The notes under the pieces were generated by a model. That model was not told the origin of the DNA. It did not search any database and worked only from the letters and a program-made list of their open reading frames with translations. The translations under genes and the position numbers were made by a program. Source: Bactericera cockerelli (lineage: Eukaryota > Arthropoda > Insecta > Hemiptera > Triozidae). Taken from it: a stretch of DNA of 64,000 nucleotides. Below are positions 52,898 through 63,375 of the stretch, one piece after another (position 1 is the first letter of the stretch; each line of letters opens with the position of its first letter). The stretch lies in contig CM044957.1 in the NCBI GenBank assembly GCA_024516035.1, positions 310,001-374,000 of the forward strand, in the 5' to 3' direction.

Positions 52898-53117
52898 GCG
52901 GTATCCTCCAAGGCGTAACAGTTGTGACTACTGCACGTGGTCCAGAGATCCTGAGTTCGATTCTGGGTTGGACAAAAAAAAAGGAATAAAAAAATAATGT
53001 GTCCTCCAAATACGTGAGGCATTTCTGGACCGAGCCAGGCTGGGTGAGGTGAATGTGAGTAGCTAGTACGATTCCGAGTGGAGGGTAAATACCCCGTCAT
53101 GAAGTATTCATAACCCA
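52898..53117 (+). mobile_element. tRNA-headed SINE with family-B body (family D)
   Basis: Head GCGGTATCCTCCAAGGCGTA, ACAGTTGTGACTACTGC, GAGATCCTGAGTTCGATTCT. Body AATACGTGAGGCATTTCTGG, CCAGGCTGGGTGAGGTGAAT, GTGAGTAGCTAGTACGATTC, GAGTGGAGGGTAAATACCCC, GTCATGA. Confidence 0.65.
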
Positions 53118-53165
53118 ATCTCAATGACTGAATCATCTTAAGTCAACACAACTGATAACAATAGA

Positions 53166-53305
53166 AACTAAGTTATATATTATGATATTAAGGGTGGTGC
53201 GGAAGAGAATGCCAAAGGCATTATCACCACCCTTGATCAAACTTTGTTTATATTTAATTATTCCTTTTGACTGCACCTGTATATAAAAAATTGTAAATAA
53301 AGATT
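53166..53305 (+). repeat. LINE 3' tail, cut by the assembly gap
   Basis: AAGGGTGGTGCGGAAGAGAA, TGCCAAAGGCATTATCACCA, CCCTTGATCAAACTTTGTTT, then TTGTAAATAAAG. Related tails are at 6783, 56655 and 60140. Confidence 0.6.
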
Positions 53306-53405
53306 NNNNNNNNNNNNNNNNNNNNNNNNNNNNNNNNNNNNNNNNNNNNNNNNNNNNNNNNNNNNNNNNNNNNNNNNNNNNNNNNNNNNNNNNNNNNNNN
53401 NNNNN
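53306..53405. other. Assembly gap (100 N)
   Basis: Exactly 100 unknown bases, the usual placeholder for a gap of unknown size. It lies where further exons of the MGME1-like gene would be expected. Confidence 1.
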
Positions 53406-53598
53406 AAATACCAAATGTCATAGATTTTTTTAAACTAACCATTTCAACTAACTACTTGTAGGTATAATGCATATTAAAACTACATGTTTTTACTAGATCT
53501 TGTCAAAAGGTCAACAAATCTGAGGTATGTACCTTAATTGTCACATTTTAATTAGGTCTAATATTTCAGGTACCTTGGAATGTTTTGTATAAATTTAC

Positions 53599-53835
53599 CT
53601 TTATTCAGAGCAAGGATTCCATCCATGCCTAGAGCAGCAATTTTGTTTTTTCTCCACCTTTCCAAAGCTCTCCTGGCTAGCGGAGACATTGTTGCCGACA
53701 AGACTGATGTTACTGAAGGGTAGTAATTCTGAGTGATGACTGGAATTTTCTCAGAGTTTGAGGTCAGATTATCACTGTTTGAGCTTTGACTAATGCCTTT
53801 GGATTTGGTAGGATTTTCTAAGGGAAAATCTTTTT
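53599..53835 (-). CDS. MGME1: MGME1-like mitochondrial nuclease, second exon
   Basis: Continues the gene at 54226-54631. The acceptor TTTATTTCAG lies before 53835 and the donor GTAAAT follows 53599. Splicing keeps the frame (phase 1 in, phase 1 out). It encodes a polar linker and then QNYYPSVTSVLSATMSPLAR followed by RALERWRKNKIAALG. This matches the conserved PSVT-x-VL-x-x-T / ERWK-x-x-x-x-x-LG block at the start of the mitochondrial genome maintenance exonuclease 1 fold (PD-(D/E)XK superfamily), which trims single-stranded DNA during mtDNA replication. The catalytic residues should be in later exons, which would lie in or beyond the gap. The identification rests on this one block. Confidence 0.7.
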
Positions 53836-54225
53836 CTGAAATAAAATACAGGAATGTTGTATGTTTTGAGATGCAATACTGGACTTTTGAGACTCATAGT
53901 TTTAGGTGGTAATCTACCACTTGAAACAAATTATTATATTTTTTCTATCTTTTTATCTCCTTGGTTCTTTTATTTAAAAAAGTTTCACAGTTTAAAATTA
54001 TGGCTGAATTTCTCAACACAGAGAAAAAGATAAATAGGTAGATGTGTCAACTTAAACTTATCAGACTATATTTATTTTCTAAAAATAAATTCTGGACTTG
54101 ATGATAGTTTTATATTGGTAAACTATTGAAACGGATTCAAACTTTTATAATGACTCAAACTTTCCCTTTAATAATAAATTATGGCCTTGGGATTTCAAGG
54201 TGTTTTTGAAAAATGTAAAACTTAC

Positions 54226-54631
54226 TTAAAATTTCATAGAGACTCAAAGTACTAGGATCTTGCATAGAAATTTCTATAGGTTGATGTGTGGGCATTGTGG
54301 GATGCATATTTTTAATCTCACTCTCATTGATAATGACATCCTCTTTACGTAATAATCTGTACTTTGAAGTGTTGCTTCTTCCTGGGAATTTCTTATGAGA
54401 GGTATTTTCATCTGAAGCAACAAGTATATCATCTATTTTTATTCTTTTCTTCCTCTGAGCTTGTGTTTCTAGCAAAGGACCAAACAATAATTTGTTTTCT
54501 TTGTTGTATTTCTTTAGAGCATTTTCTTTGGAAACTTTTTTTGATTTGATTGCTGATGTTGAAAGAGAGGTTCTTACTACGGAAGGAAAACAAGGAACTC
54601 CCAGATGAAAGTGGTAAAACTGTTTGAACAT
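54226..54631 (-). CDS. MGME1: MGME1-like mitochondrial nuclease, first exon
   Basis: Starts at the ATG at 54629-54631, the first ATG in a frame that is open a little upstream. The N-terminus, MFKQFYHFHLGVPCFPSVVR then TSLSTSA, is basic, aromatic and free of acidic residues, as expected for a mitochondrial import signal. A lysine-rich, low-complexity linker follows (NALKKYNKENKLLFGPLLE). The donor is A|GTAAGT at 54225. Read alone the exon is not recognisable; the next exon supplies the family match. No promoter element is obvious upstream. Confidence 0.7.
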
Positions 54632-55112
54632 TTTGAAGTGTTGTGTTGTTGAAGAGTAAACCAAGAAAGTTGAAATTATAATTATGCTTTATCACCAATA
54701 ATTGAAATATTTATTATCTAAGATTATGGAATTCACGACTCAAGGAAACTGAGAAAAATAAGAAGTGGTAACACTGGAGACAGGGAGAAAATGAAGAAAT
54801 GACAAATTTCTTCTCAACACTCATTCAGGATCCAGGCAGGCAAGATGAGAATTTCTGGAAAATGGAGAATTTCTGGAATTTCTGGAGATTTATTTGAATT
54901 CCCGCCTTGAATTTTGTAATTATTCAAAGAGGTAAACAGAGATAGCGGGGACTATGTTTTTAGAATAAAACGACATCACTTTTTTTTCACTCCCCACGAA
55001 ACGAAAAGTCATGATCTCTTTTCGGTCTCATTTGGGCCCAATGGTAGTGTCCAGACTGTACAGTGTCCTATTTTATGATTTGGACCCTATATTATAATGC
55101 ACTCTGATTGAT
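54632..55112. other. Upstream of the MGME1-like gene
   Basis: Probable 5' UTR and promoter of the minus-strand gene. No TATA box or other element can be named with confidence. A short repeat of GAGAATTTCTGGAA occurs near 54848-54885. Confidence 0.4.
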
Positions 55113-55285
55113 TGAAACTCCTACGTCGTTTTCAACGGCATGATCATATCACTCATATCACGACGGGGGTGTGTTACTCTCCATTCGCAAGAAGCTCAGA
55201 AACCTGCTATGCCCACAATCATTAACCTCATCCAGACTGGGTTGGGCCGGAATGCTAGCATCAGGAATTCTTTACCTCTCTGAGA
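55113..55285 (-). repeat. 5S-SINE body fragment (family B)
   Basis: CCTACGTCGTTTTCAACGGC, ATGATCATATCACTC, ACGACGGGGGTGTGTTACTC, CAGACTGGGTTGGGCCGGAA. The 5S-like head is absent. Confidence 0.65.
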
Positions 55286-55754
55286 GTGTGAGAAACAAAA
55301 TTCTTCATTTTGAATACTCTCTTTAGCGCGCTCTAACAGAATTCCATGTGCAACTCATAGCCACACTTTTTCAGATCGTCTTTCTCTTCTTGTTATGTTC
55401 CTCGGCAGCGGAAATTTGAAATTATTAAATACAAAGTTATTATTCTTTTTGCCTTTCTCTTAATTTGCCTTTTCTATTGGTTTTTTTCTTCATTTTTCTG
55501 ACCTGATTTTATAACAGTTTGTAATATTTGTTCATTACCATCTTCTATTTTCAAAGACAAAAATGATTAATGAAAATGAAGAGCGTTATCTGAAAGATCC
55601 ACACAGTTACCCTTCCATATCCATTCAGTTGTTGTGACAAAAGCAGAGGGAGCTCTTATGCTGTTTTGTCTCACACTTTGCTGCCAAGATCAAGATAATA
55701 CTGTCATCTACTATAAAATATTGGTAAGATTAAAGTAAAATATTTATATTAATG

Positions 55755-55935
55755 TCCCTTTAACTTCCTGGAAACATACAAACCAGATAAACACTTTAAC
55801 CTCAACCAGCCTGGGTTGGAGTGAGACTAGCCTGCATCACAAGGGTTTAAAAATGGTCACCCATGCAAGTCAGTACCATGCTGGACTTTTCTTAACTTCA
55901 GTAACAAGAACTGGTGTTTTTAACATGTCATCAAC
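55755..55935 (-). mobile_element. 5S rRNA-derived SINE (family B), diverged
   Basis: The minus strand includes GTTGATGACATGTTAAAAAC, ACCAGTTCTTGTTACTGAAG, TTAAGAAAAGTCCAGCATGG, TACTGACTTGCATGGGTGAC, then body words TTGTGATGCAGGCTAGTCTC and CAGGCTGGTTGAGGTTAA. The 5S-like head is retained but substituted. Confidence 0.7.
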
Positions 55936-56036
55936 TTTTGCTTTAAATGTCTACTAAAACACTTCAATTTTTGCTAAACATTGTATTCTGTAGGTAATCC
56001 ATACTGTGAGAGTAAAGGGACTCTTTAATAGCCCAT

Positions 56037-56185
56037 TGAATGCACCAGTTCTTGTGCTGTCATTGAAGTTAAGTAATCGTCTAGTGATTTTGGACTTGGA
56101 TGGGTGACCATTCAAATTGAAATCCTTGTGAGGCTGGTTATTCCTGGCCCCACCCAAGCTGGGTGCAGTTAATTATAGTAGCTAA
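56037..56185 (+). mobile_element. 5S rRNA-derived SINE (family B), diverged
   Basis: GAATGCACCAGTTCTTGTGC, ATTGAAGTTAAGTAATCGTC, GATTTTGGACTTGGATGGGT, GACCATTCAAATTG, then CCTTGTGAGGCTGGTTATTC and CCCAAGCTGGGTGCAGTTAA. It lies 100 bp from the reverse copy at 55755, so the two form an inverted pair. Confidence 0.7.
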
Positions 56186-56189
56186 CACC

Positions 56190-56500
56190 AATCTCAGTAC
56201 CCTGGTCTATAAAGCAGCAGACTTGTAATCAGAGGTTGGTGGTTCAAGTCCCAAGTTAAGCAAATATTTAGTAAAGCAAGTTTGAGTAGTTTCAAAATCA
56301 TTATAATGATTAACTCAAATATGATATCTTTAACTTAACTACATTAAACACAAGGTCAAACCTGGATATTATAATGGGCTCTGATATAATAGATAGCTAT
56401 AATAGAGTAGCTGGTTTGTAAGTTTCCAGCAAATGGAGGGTAAAACCCCCATCATGATATGATCCTGCAGTTGAAAGAGATGTTAAAACCAACTTCAAAG
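56190..56500 (+). repeat. SINE family E copy, then a SINE-B body piece
   Basis: Family E at about 56190-56335: CTCAGTACCCTGGTCTATAA, GACTTGTAATCAGAGGTTGG, TGGTTCAAGTCCCAAG, AGTAAAGCAAGTTTGAGTAG. Family B body piece at about 56395-56490: GTAGCTGGTTTGTAAGTTTC, GCAAATGGAGGGTAAAACCC, CCATCATGATATGATCCTGC. Confidence 0.6.
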
Positions 56501-56654
56501 GTACCCTTTGTTCTCATTATTAGAGTATAAATAGAGTATATAGTATTGTATCAAAAACCTTGGCAGAGCTGTGAAGAACACCCTGTAAAAAGAAAGAGAC
56601 AATTTAAATTCATGTCTCATAATTCCAATAGATGACTTTTGACTTGCATTTTTT

Positions 56655-56800
56655 TTATTATTATTATTAAACATGTTGGATCAAGTTTTATTTACAAATA
56701 ACATAGAATATATACATACATAGAAATTAAAATTAACAAAACAAAACTTGATCAAGGGCGGTGCTAATGCCAACGGCATTCTCTTCCTTCTCCATTTGTT
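56655..56800 (-). repeat. LINE 3' tail fragment
   Basis: The minus strand carries GGAAGAGAATGCCGTTGGCA, TTAGCACCGCCCTTGATCAA, then A-rich sequence and ATAATAATAATA. Located ~150 bp upstream of the Toll-like coding exon. Confidence 0.55.
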
Positions 56801-56952
56801 GATTATTTTACATCTGTTATTTAATTTCAATTAAATAATTTTTGTACCATGACCATTTATATTATTCTTACCTAGTGTAATAGTGTCAAAAAATCCATTC
56901 TTGTAAGAATTCAATAAATAAAACTATTTTACCTCTGATTCCAGTCTCTAAA

Positions 56953-58169
56953 ATGAATTGGTGTTTTCTCCTACTGCTGATTCCATACATCACAGCCTCA
57001 GCCAATCTCAATCAGTCTCTCTACTCCTGCAACAACATTGGAAAGTGTGCCTGTGAATACATTTTCTCTGGCATTATTCTCAAGTGCACTCAAGATGGCC
57101 AAACTTCCTTGCAGGCCTCTCTGTCCAGCAAAAGCAAGTCTCTCCACATTTCCTGTAACCATTTTGCCTTCACCAAACAACTCAATGCATCTGTATTTGA
57201 TGACTTGTCTGAACTGAAACTTCTGAGTGCAGCCTATGCTCTCTCCTTCCAGTTCTGTCCTCTACCGAGTGAATCATTCCAAAGTTTTGCAACACTTTTG
57301 AGAATGATCCGTGTGAATAAAATAAAGTTTGAGTATTCCAGTAATGCAATAGGCACATTGAGTCCTCCTTATTTAAATAATCTTCCATATCTTGAAGAAC
57401 TTATTCTGTCTGAGAACTCAAACCTTACTGCATTAAATATGGATTTGTTTCAAGAGACTCCTAATCTGAAAAGCTTATTCTTGAGAGGAAATTCCATATC
57501 TGAACTATATCCTGGTGTATTTCAACACTTGAGAAAACTAGAAGTGCTAGACCTGGGTAACAATCACATCACACATCTAGACTCTGGTATCTTTAGAAAT
57601 TTGACATCACTGAGGATTCTAAACATTGATAACAACCAGATAGCAAATCTCACACGTGCCTTGTTCAACAGTGTACCTCATCTTGAATCTCTAGATATAT
57701 CTGGAAACAGGATTGTAACTTTTCCTGTGGGAGTGTTTGCTGATCTCTGGGAACTGAGAACATTTCAAGCCAACAAAAACATTTTCCAAACATTCCCAAG
57801 TGATCTGCTATCAAACATGAAAAAACTAGAAGTAGTGAAGATCATCCATCACAAGTATTCCCTAATGGCACTACCTGGCTTGTTGTTTGCTGATTTACCA
57901 GAGCTGACCAATGTAACTTTTCGTGAGAGCAACATACGGACAGTTCCACCCGATGTTTTCAGAGATTCTACAAACTTATTGATGATCTCATTCACAGGAC
58001 ACAAGAGAATAACATCCCTACCAAGAACGCTCTTTAGAGATTGCAAGAAACTTGTAAAGTTAGACTTGAGTGATAACAGCCTAGATGATTTGCCTGATGA
58101 AGTATTTGGTCCCCTGAGTAACTTGTTTGAATTGAACTTGAGCAAAAATAATTTCCGCCACATCAAAAC
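56953..58169 (+). CDS. Toll: Toll-like receptor, first coding exon
   Basis: Transmembrane immune/developmental receptor whose ectodomain binds Spaetzle-type ligands. The exon (405 codons plus 2 nt) starts at ATG 56953, just after an acceptor CTCTGATTCCAG, so a non-coding 5' exon lies upstream. Residues 1-17 (MNWCFLLLLIPYITASA) are a signal peptide. A cysteine cluster (C26, C32, C34, C45) caps the repeats. From ~residue 115 onward are about twelve leucine-rich repeats, for example LRKLEVLDLGNNHITHLDSG and KKLVKLDLSDNSLDDLPDEV. The repeat order with LPGLLFADLPEL and VPPDVFRDSTNLLMISF resembles Toll-1-type ectodomains. The donor GTAAGT is at 58170. Transmembrane and TIR domains are not in the window, so another LRR receptor is possible. 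Confidence 0.8.
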
Positions 58170-58249
58170 GTAAGTTCTTTAAAAAAAATTAATTTGGAAT
58201 ACAAAATTCATAGGCAGTCAGTCATACAGTTGATTATTTCTGTAACAAA

Positions 58250-58378
58250 CCTACCTCAGTAGCACGATCGATAAGTCGGCGTACTCTTAACCGAGGGTCT
58301 GTGGTTTGAGTCCCAAATTCATCAAAGATAAATTTAAGTAATTTTGATGTCACACAAAACAGAAATATGAAATCTTTT
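58250..58378 (+). mobile_element. tRNA-derived SINE (family E) in Toll intron
   Basis: CTCAGTAGCACGATCGATAA, GTCGGCGTACTCTTAACCGA, GGGTCTGTGGTTTGAGTCCC, body AATTTAAGTAATTTTGATGT, CACACAAAACAGAAATATGA. It occupies about 40% of the 312-bp intron. Confidence 0.6.
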
Positions 58379-58481
58379 TTTCCTTTTTGATTGAGACATT
58401 CTAATGATTTAACAGAATATGTAAAAGTTATAATAATTAAAAAAAAAAAAAATTAAATACCCCTATTTTGTTATTCCCCAG

Positions 58482-58773
58482 AGTCATGCTGTCTGGATTG
58501 ACAAAGCTGACACGGCTGGATCTGAACCACAATGTTCTGAAAATCATCGACCCTTCTGCACTGGACACTCTCAGCCAGTTGACGTTCCTGAACCTTTCCT
58601 CTAACCTCCTTGACTTTGGCAACAGCTCGCGCTACTCCCCCATGCGGGCCTGCCAGAACCTGGAAGATCTTCTCCTTTCGGATAACCGGATGCAAACAAT
58701 CTACTCAGACTGGACAGAAACTCTGCCCAAGCTCAAGACATTGGATCTCAGGAAGAATAAGTTCACATCGGTG
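58482..58773 (+). CDS. Toll: Toll-like receptor, second coding exon
   Basis: Joins the first exon in frame: acceptor TTATTCCCCAG, two bases from exon 1 plus one from here make a threonine codon. It encodes four more repeats: LTKLTRLDLNHNVLKIIDPS, LSQLTFLNLSSNLLDFG, CQNLEDLLLSDNRMQTIYSD, PKLKTLDLRKNKFTSV. The IYSDW word between repeats is reminiscent of the mid-ectodomain of Toll receptors. The exon ends in phase 0 at a GTAAGA donor (58774). The following intron holds an antisense SINE 15 bp downstream, and no further exon is visible to 64000, so the intron is either over 5.2 kb or the gene continues elsewhere. Confidence 0.8.
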
Positions 58774-58788
58774 GTAAGAATTACAATA

Positions 58789-59102
58789 ATTTTTTTTTTT
58801 TTTTAAAGATGAGAGTGTTTCACAGCCTTTTTTATTTCGTAGCCATGAAACAGGAGCTACTGTAGACGCTTGTGGTCTGTGTTGTAGCCTGCCCATCCCG
58901 TAGTATGCCACCCCTCTGATGGGCGAGAAGTTACACAATACTTCCCAATTAGGTGCTGGGTCAACACGAGCGCACCGGAAGGTATCCCTTACAAACAATT
59001 GTAACCAAATTAAGAATACAAATTTTTGTCGGCACGGGGGATCGAACCCGGGACCTTCCGCATGGCAAGCGAGTACTTAACCACTGAGCTAATCGCGCGC
59101 TT
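58789..59102 (-). mobile_element. tRNA-derived SINE (family C), antisense in Toll intron
   Basis: The minus-strand head GCGCGATTAGCTCAGTGGTT, CTTGCCATGCGGAAGGTCCC, GGGTTCGATCCCCCGTGCCG is near-intact. The body and poly(A) (poly(T) on the plus strand, 58789-58804) are present. The poly(T) starts 15 bp after the exon 2 donor. Confidence 0.85.
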
Positions 59103-59999
59103 ATCATCATTGTTATAATCAGAAATATCTTTATTATTAAGACATACACAATATCTCATGTTGAAGCAGATTGTAATAATTATTAATGTTTTAAAACTGT
59201 TTATAATGATATCTTAGTGTGTTATAATGTTATAGGTTGCTTGCACGCAACTGTTTTGTAATACACTCTAAACAAATATACGAAATTCAAATTCAAACAT
59301 AGGTATAAATGTATAATTATACAGGGTGTCCCGTATACAGATGCAAATATTTTGAGGGTAGGTTCAGCCCACCGTGGACTATCATATGAGCGAAACTTGC
59401 AGTGGGGCATTTTGCTTCGTTAAAGAGTTATGGCCAAATCCCTGTTTTTCCCACAGGTCTAGAGGTCACTTAGATCGATGCACGTTTTTAAAGAAATGGT
59501 AGCCAGTAAGTAATTTTTGACTTCATGTATGGATAGTCATGCATATTTCCCTTGAAATGCAGTTGGATGCATGAAAAAATATTGAAAGACCAGAGAGATA
59601 TTTAATCATAAGTTCAATACTTTTCTAAAATTCAATTTTTCCCTGTTTTCCCTTTCGTGAATTTAGAGTACTTCTACAATTGCAATTCTGCGTATCACTA
59701 GGTAAATAAATACCCTTTGCTATTTTGTTTCAATAAATACAAAGTTCTTTCAGACGCGTGAAGGAACGAATGAGATACGTCTTATCAAACGGCACCAGAA
59801 GGAGAGAAACACATCTTTCAAATTTTGAATCTGGGCGCTATTGCATTTTGAAGAACACTCGATGCCTGAAGCGGTCTGTGTGACTATTTTTGTGCCAACT
59901 GCAAGTTATAAATGAAAATTTTCTGAGTACAATTAGTTCTATTAACCAACTATTATCAATCAAATCTAATAGTTAAAATAACAAGGCGATCAATTTGTT
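59103..59999. other. Intronic or intergenic; one orphan element end
   Basis: No exon recognised. At 59321 TACAGGGTGTCCCGTATACA resembles a left end of the CAGGGTG fold-back family, but I find no matching right end in the window. Confidence 0.45.
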
Positions 60000-60226
60000 C
60001 GGTGGAAGAGAAAGCCACAAGCTTTAAACCTCGCCCTTGGTTCGCTACATATTCTTTTGGGTTCTTTTCATTTCATGTCCTGTGTTGCAGAATGTATCGT
60101 GTTTGTAGTTTATCAATAAACTACAAACATGTATCACTGTATCACCACCCGTGATCAGTCTTTGTTTATATTTATTTCACAAATTGTTACCATGTTCATT
60201 GTAAAAAAAATGTAAATAAAGCTTGG
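60000..60226 (+). repeat. LINE 3' tail fragments
   Basis: GGTGGAAGAGAAAGCCACAA with AACCTCGCCCTTGG at 60000-60042, and ATCACCACCCGTGATCAGTC, TTTGTTTATATTTA, TGTAAATAAAG at 60140-60220. Same family as 53166. Confidence 0.55.
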
Positions 60227-60231
60227 TCCAA

Positions 60232-61215
60232 TCTATATCTATAAAAGAAAGCTGTCTGTATGTGTGTATGTATGTGTGTATGTATGTATGTGTGTATGTA
60301 TGTTCTTTATACAAATCCACACCGTTTGACCGAGAAACCTGAAATTTTGCACATAGGTCCGCTTGGATCAGGAAATTCTTCTAGGCTAGATTATATCTCC
60401 CTGAGGTTAAGCTACAATGAGTAAGGATAAAAATGGATGGGTGACGCAAAAAAATGCACGTTTTTTGACATAAATGACATTTTTTCTCGAAATTTGTCGC
60501 GACGACCTATGAACTCAAAGCGAGAAAGTTTTAGGCAAGGGTTTGAGCTTTCAATTGACATATCGATCGCGAATTTCTGATGAGCCGTTCTTGAGCTACG
60601 CCGGGTAAGGTAAAAAAATGGATGGGTAACATGTAAAATATTTCACGTTTTTTGACCTAAATGACATTTTTTCTCGAAATTTGAAGTGACGACCTATCAA
60701 CTTAGAGCGAGAAAGTTTTAGGCAAGGGTTTAGGCTTTCATTTGACATATTGATCGCGAAATTCTGATGAGCCATTCTTGAGCTACGCCGGGTAAGGTAA
60801 AAAAATGGATGGGTAACATGTAAAATATTCACGTTTTTTGACCTAAATGACATTTTTTCTCGAAAATTGAAGTGACGACCTATCAACTCAGAGCGAGAAA
60901 GTTTTAGGCAAGGGTTTAGGCTTTAATTTGACATATTGATCGCGAAATTCTGATGAGCCATTCTTGAGCTACGCCGGGGAAGACCAGAAAATAGATGGGC
61001 GACAAAAAATATTCAGGTTTTTTTTCAAACCTAAATGACATTTTGTGTGTGTGTGTATGGTGTGTGTGTGGTGTGTGTGTGGTGAGTGTGTGTGTGTGTG
61101 GTGTGTGTGTGGTGTGGTGTGTGTGTGTGGTGTGGTGTGTGGTGTGTGTGGGTGGGTGTGTGTGTGCGTTGTGTGTGTTTGATGGGCTGGCGAAGCGGCG
61201 GGTGTAACCCGCTAG
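60232..61215 (+). mobile_element. Helitron-like element, copy 1 of a tandem pair
   Basis: Starts TCTATATCTATAAAAGAAAG after an A and ends with a hairpin GCGGG-TGTAA-CCCGC followed by CTAG, matching the Helitron rule 5'-TC...hairpin...CTRR-3'. The interior has CACACCGTTTGACCGAGAAA, then about three tandem ~178-bp units (AGCGAGAAAGTTTTAGGCAA, TTCTTGAGCTACGCCGG), a GT microsatellite at 61042-61175 and a short end GATGGGCTGGCGAAGCGGC. There is no Rep/helicase gene, so it is non-autonomous. Confidence 0.85.
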
Positions 61216-62202
61216 TCTATATCTATAAAAGAAAGCTGTCTGTATGTATGTGTGTATGTATGTATGTTCTTTATACAAATCCACACCGTTTGACCGAGAA
61301 ACCTGAAATTTTGCACATAGGTCCCTTTGGATCAGGAAATTCTTCTAGGCTAGATTATATCTCCCTGAGGTTAAGCTACAATGAGTAAGGATAAAAATGG
61401 ATGGGTGACGCAAAAAAAATTCACGTTTTTTGACATAAATGACATTTTTTCTCGAAATTTGTCGCGACGACCTATCAACTCAAAGCGAGAAAGTTTTAGG
61501 CAAGGGTTTGAGCTTTCAATTGACATATCGATCGCGAATTTCTGATGAGCCGTTCTTGAGCTACGCCGGGTAAGGTAAAAAAATGGATGGGTAACATGTA
61601 AAATATTCACGTTTTTTGACCTAAATGACATTTTTTCTCGAAATTTGAAGTGACGACCTATCAACTCAGAGCGAGAAAGTTTTAGGCAAGGGTTTAGGCT
61701 TTCATTTGACATATTGATCGCGAAATTCTGATGAGCCATTCTTGAGCTACGCCGGGGAAGACCAGAAAATAGATGGGCGACAAAAAATATTCAGGTTTTT
61801 TTTCCAACCTAAATGACATTTTGTGTGTGTGTGTGGTGTGGTGTGTGTGGTGGCTGTGGGTGCGTGTGTGGGTGTGGTGTGTGTGTGTGGTGTGGTGTGT
61901 GTGTGGTGTGTGTGTGTGGTGTGTGTGTGTGTGTGTGTGTGGGGTGTGTGTGGTGTGTGTGTGTGTGTGTGTGGTGTGTGTGTGTGGTGTGTGTGTGTGG
62001 TGTGTGTGTGGTGTGTGTGTGTGGTGTGTGTGTGTGGTGTGTGTGTGTGTGGTGTGGTGGTGTGTTTTGGGGCTTTGTGTGTGTGGTGTGGTGTGTTTGT
62101 GTGTGGTGTGTTTGTGTGTGGTGTGTGTGGTGTGTGTGGTGTGTGCGTGTGTGGTGTGTGTGTGTGTGGTGTGGTGTGGTGTGTGGTGTGTGTGTGTGGT
62201 GT

Positions 62203-62249
<47 letters not shown>

Positions 62250-62322
62250 GGTGGGTGGGTGTGTGTGCGTGTGCGTTGTGTGTGTTTGATGGGCTGGCGA
62301 AGCGGCGGGTGTAACCCGCTAG
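61216..62322 (+). mobile_element. Helitron-like element, copy 2 of a tandem pair
   Basis: Begins TCTATATCTATAAAAGAAAG at the base after copy 1's CTAG and ends with the same hairpin and CTAG, followed by T. Thus the pair as a whole is flanked A...T with no host base between the copies. It has one fewer internal ~178-bp unit and a longer GT array (61822-62280). Unit boundaries are otherwise closely similar to copy 1. Confidence 0.85.
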
Positions 62323-62697
62323 TTGTTTATAAAATAAAAATAAAGTATTAATAATATTAGTAACCTTAAGGTTGGATGTTCGAGTTTTACCCAAGGTTAA
62401 TTTTCGGCACTATTTGTTATGTTTTTGATATCATGATTGTGATAAACACAAAAATAATATTTTTAATTTTACTTCTAAAAATAAAATCATAATTTTTGTT
62501 GGTAGCGCAGAGTCTTTCTCCATGTGTATTCTTTTTCCATAATTACACCACTGGTTGCTGCTTTCGTAGCAGCCTCTCTCATTTTTCCTCATGATGACTA
62601 TGTGATTCCGTAACCCCATTCACATAAAAGTTCACACCGACCGACCACTGTGAATGATCAATTTCCCTCTGTTAAACATCCCAGAGCAGTGTATTTA
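62323..62697. other. Spacer with a SINE family E fragment
   Basis: About 62365-62455 keeps AAGGTTGGATGTTCGAGTTT, GATATCATGATTGTGATAAA of family E. Nothing else recognised. Confidence 0.45.
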
Positions 62698-63132
62698 AGT
62701 AATCAGCCCGATCCTGCTGATTTTGCTGATTCACACTCAGTAGATTCCATCACTGAGTTCAGCATAAGCTCAGTCAGTCTATCTTGAGTTTGAACGTAGG
62801 ACAGTGCATCGCGCACTTCCTCGTAATTCTAATTTGTACTTAATTTATAAGTGTCATTTCAAATTATCAATAAACTATTTCCTTTTTAATTCTATTTAAT
62901 CTATCTGTGATTGTTATTCACCTCAAGTTCTTTCCAGTGTTTATTATCAAATCAAATCTACAAATCCGAGCGAATATCGGATAAGTTGTCATCTAAACCT
63001 TTTTGATTAAATTCCAACTTAGAAGTTTTGGTTGATAAAGTTATTCAACAATTGAATTATTCTATATACTTTAGCAGTGAACAATTAAATTATTTTATAT
63101 ATTTTAACAGTGTACTTTACGTACCTGCATTT
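62698..63132 (+). repeat. 5' LTR of second errantivirus copy (435 bp)
   Basis: Starts AGTAATCAGCCCGATCCTGC and ends TACGTACCTGCATTT. It carries two diverged versions of the 33-bp unit (near 63048-63110), like the 5' LTR of copy 1. Confidence 0.95.
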
Positions 63133-63140
63133 GGCGCAGT
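63132..63140 (+). other. Primer-binding site of second copy
   Basis: TGGCGCAGT followed by AAAAAAAGGACC, same as copy 1, overlapping the last LTR base by one. Confidence 0.75.
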
Positions 63141-63219
63141 AAAAAAAGGACCTTTGCACGAAACTTGTGTTTCCTCTGCATTGGGAACCTCTCTCCCACC
63201 ACTCACCACTAGCCGCTGG

Positions 63220-63375
63220 CTACACACAATCTACGGCAGCCCCCAGTATCCCGCCCTAATTTTCTGCACAATCTACGGCAGCCCCCAGTATCCCGCCCTA
63301 ATTCTCTGCACAATCTACGGCAGCCCCCAGTATCCTGCCCTAATTCCCTGCAAATTCTACGGCAGCCCCCAGTTT
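63220..63375 (+). repeat. 42-bp leader repeats of second copy
   Basis: About four units with TCTACGGCAGCCCCCAGTAT and CCCTAATT, the reverse complement of the units at 34903-35103, which has five. The fourth unit is truncated by ~6 bp at its start. Confidence 0.9.

Noticed and set aside
54662..54664. Start of the MGME1-like protein at this TTG
   Set aside because: The next in-frame ATG at 54629-54631 begins a convincing mitochondrial targeting sequence.
59321..59340. A complete fold-back element starting at this CAGGGTG
   Set aside because: No inverted partner end found before the window end. Recorded only as an orphan terminus.
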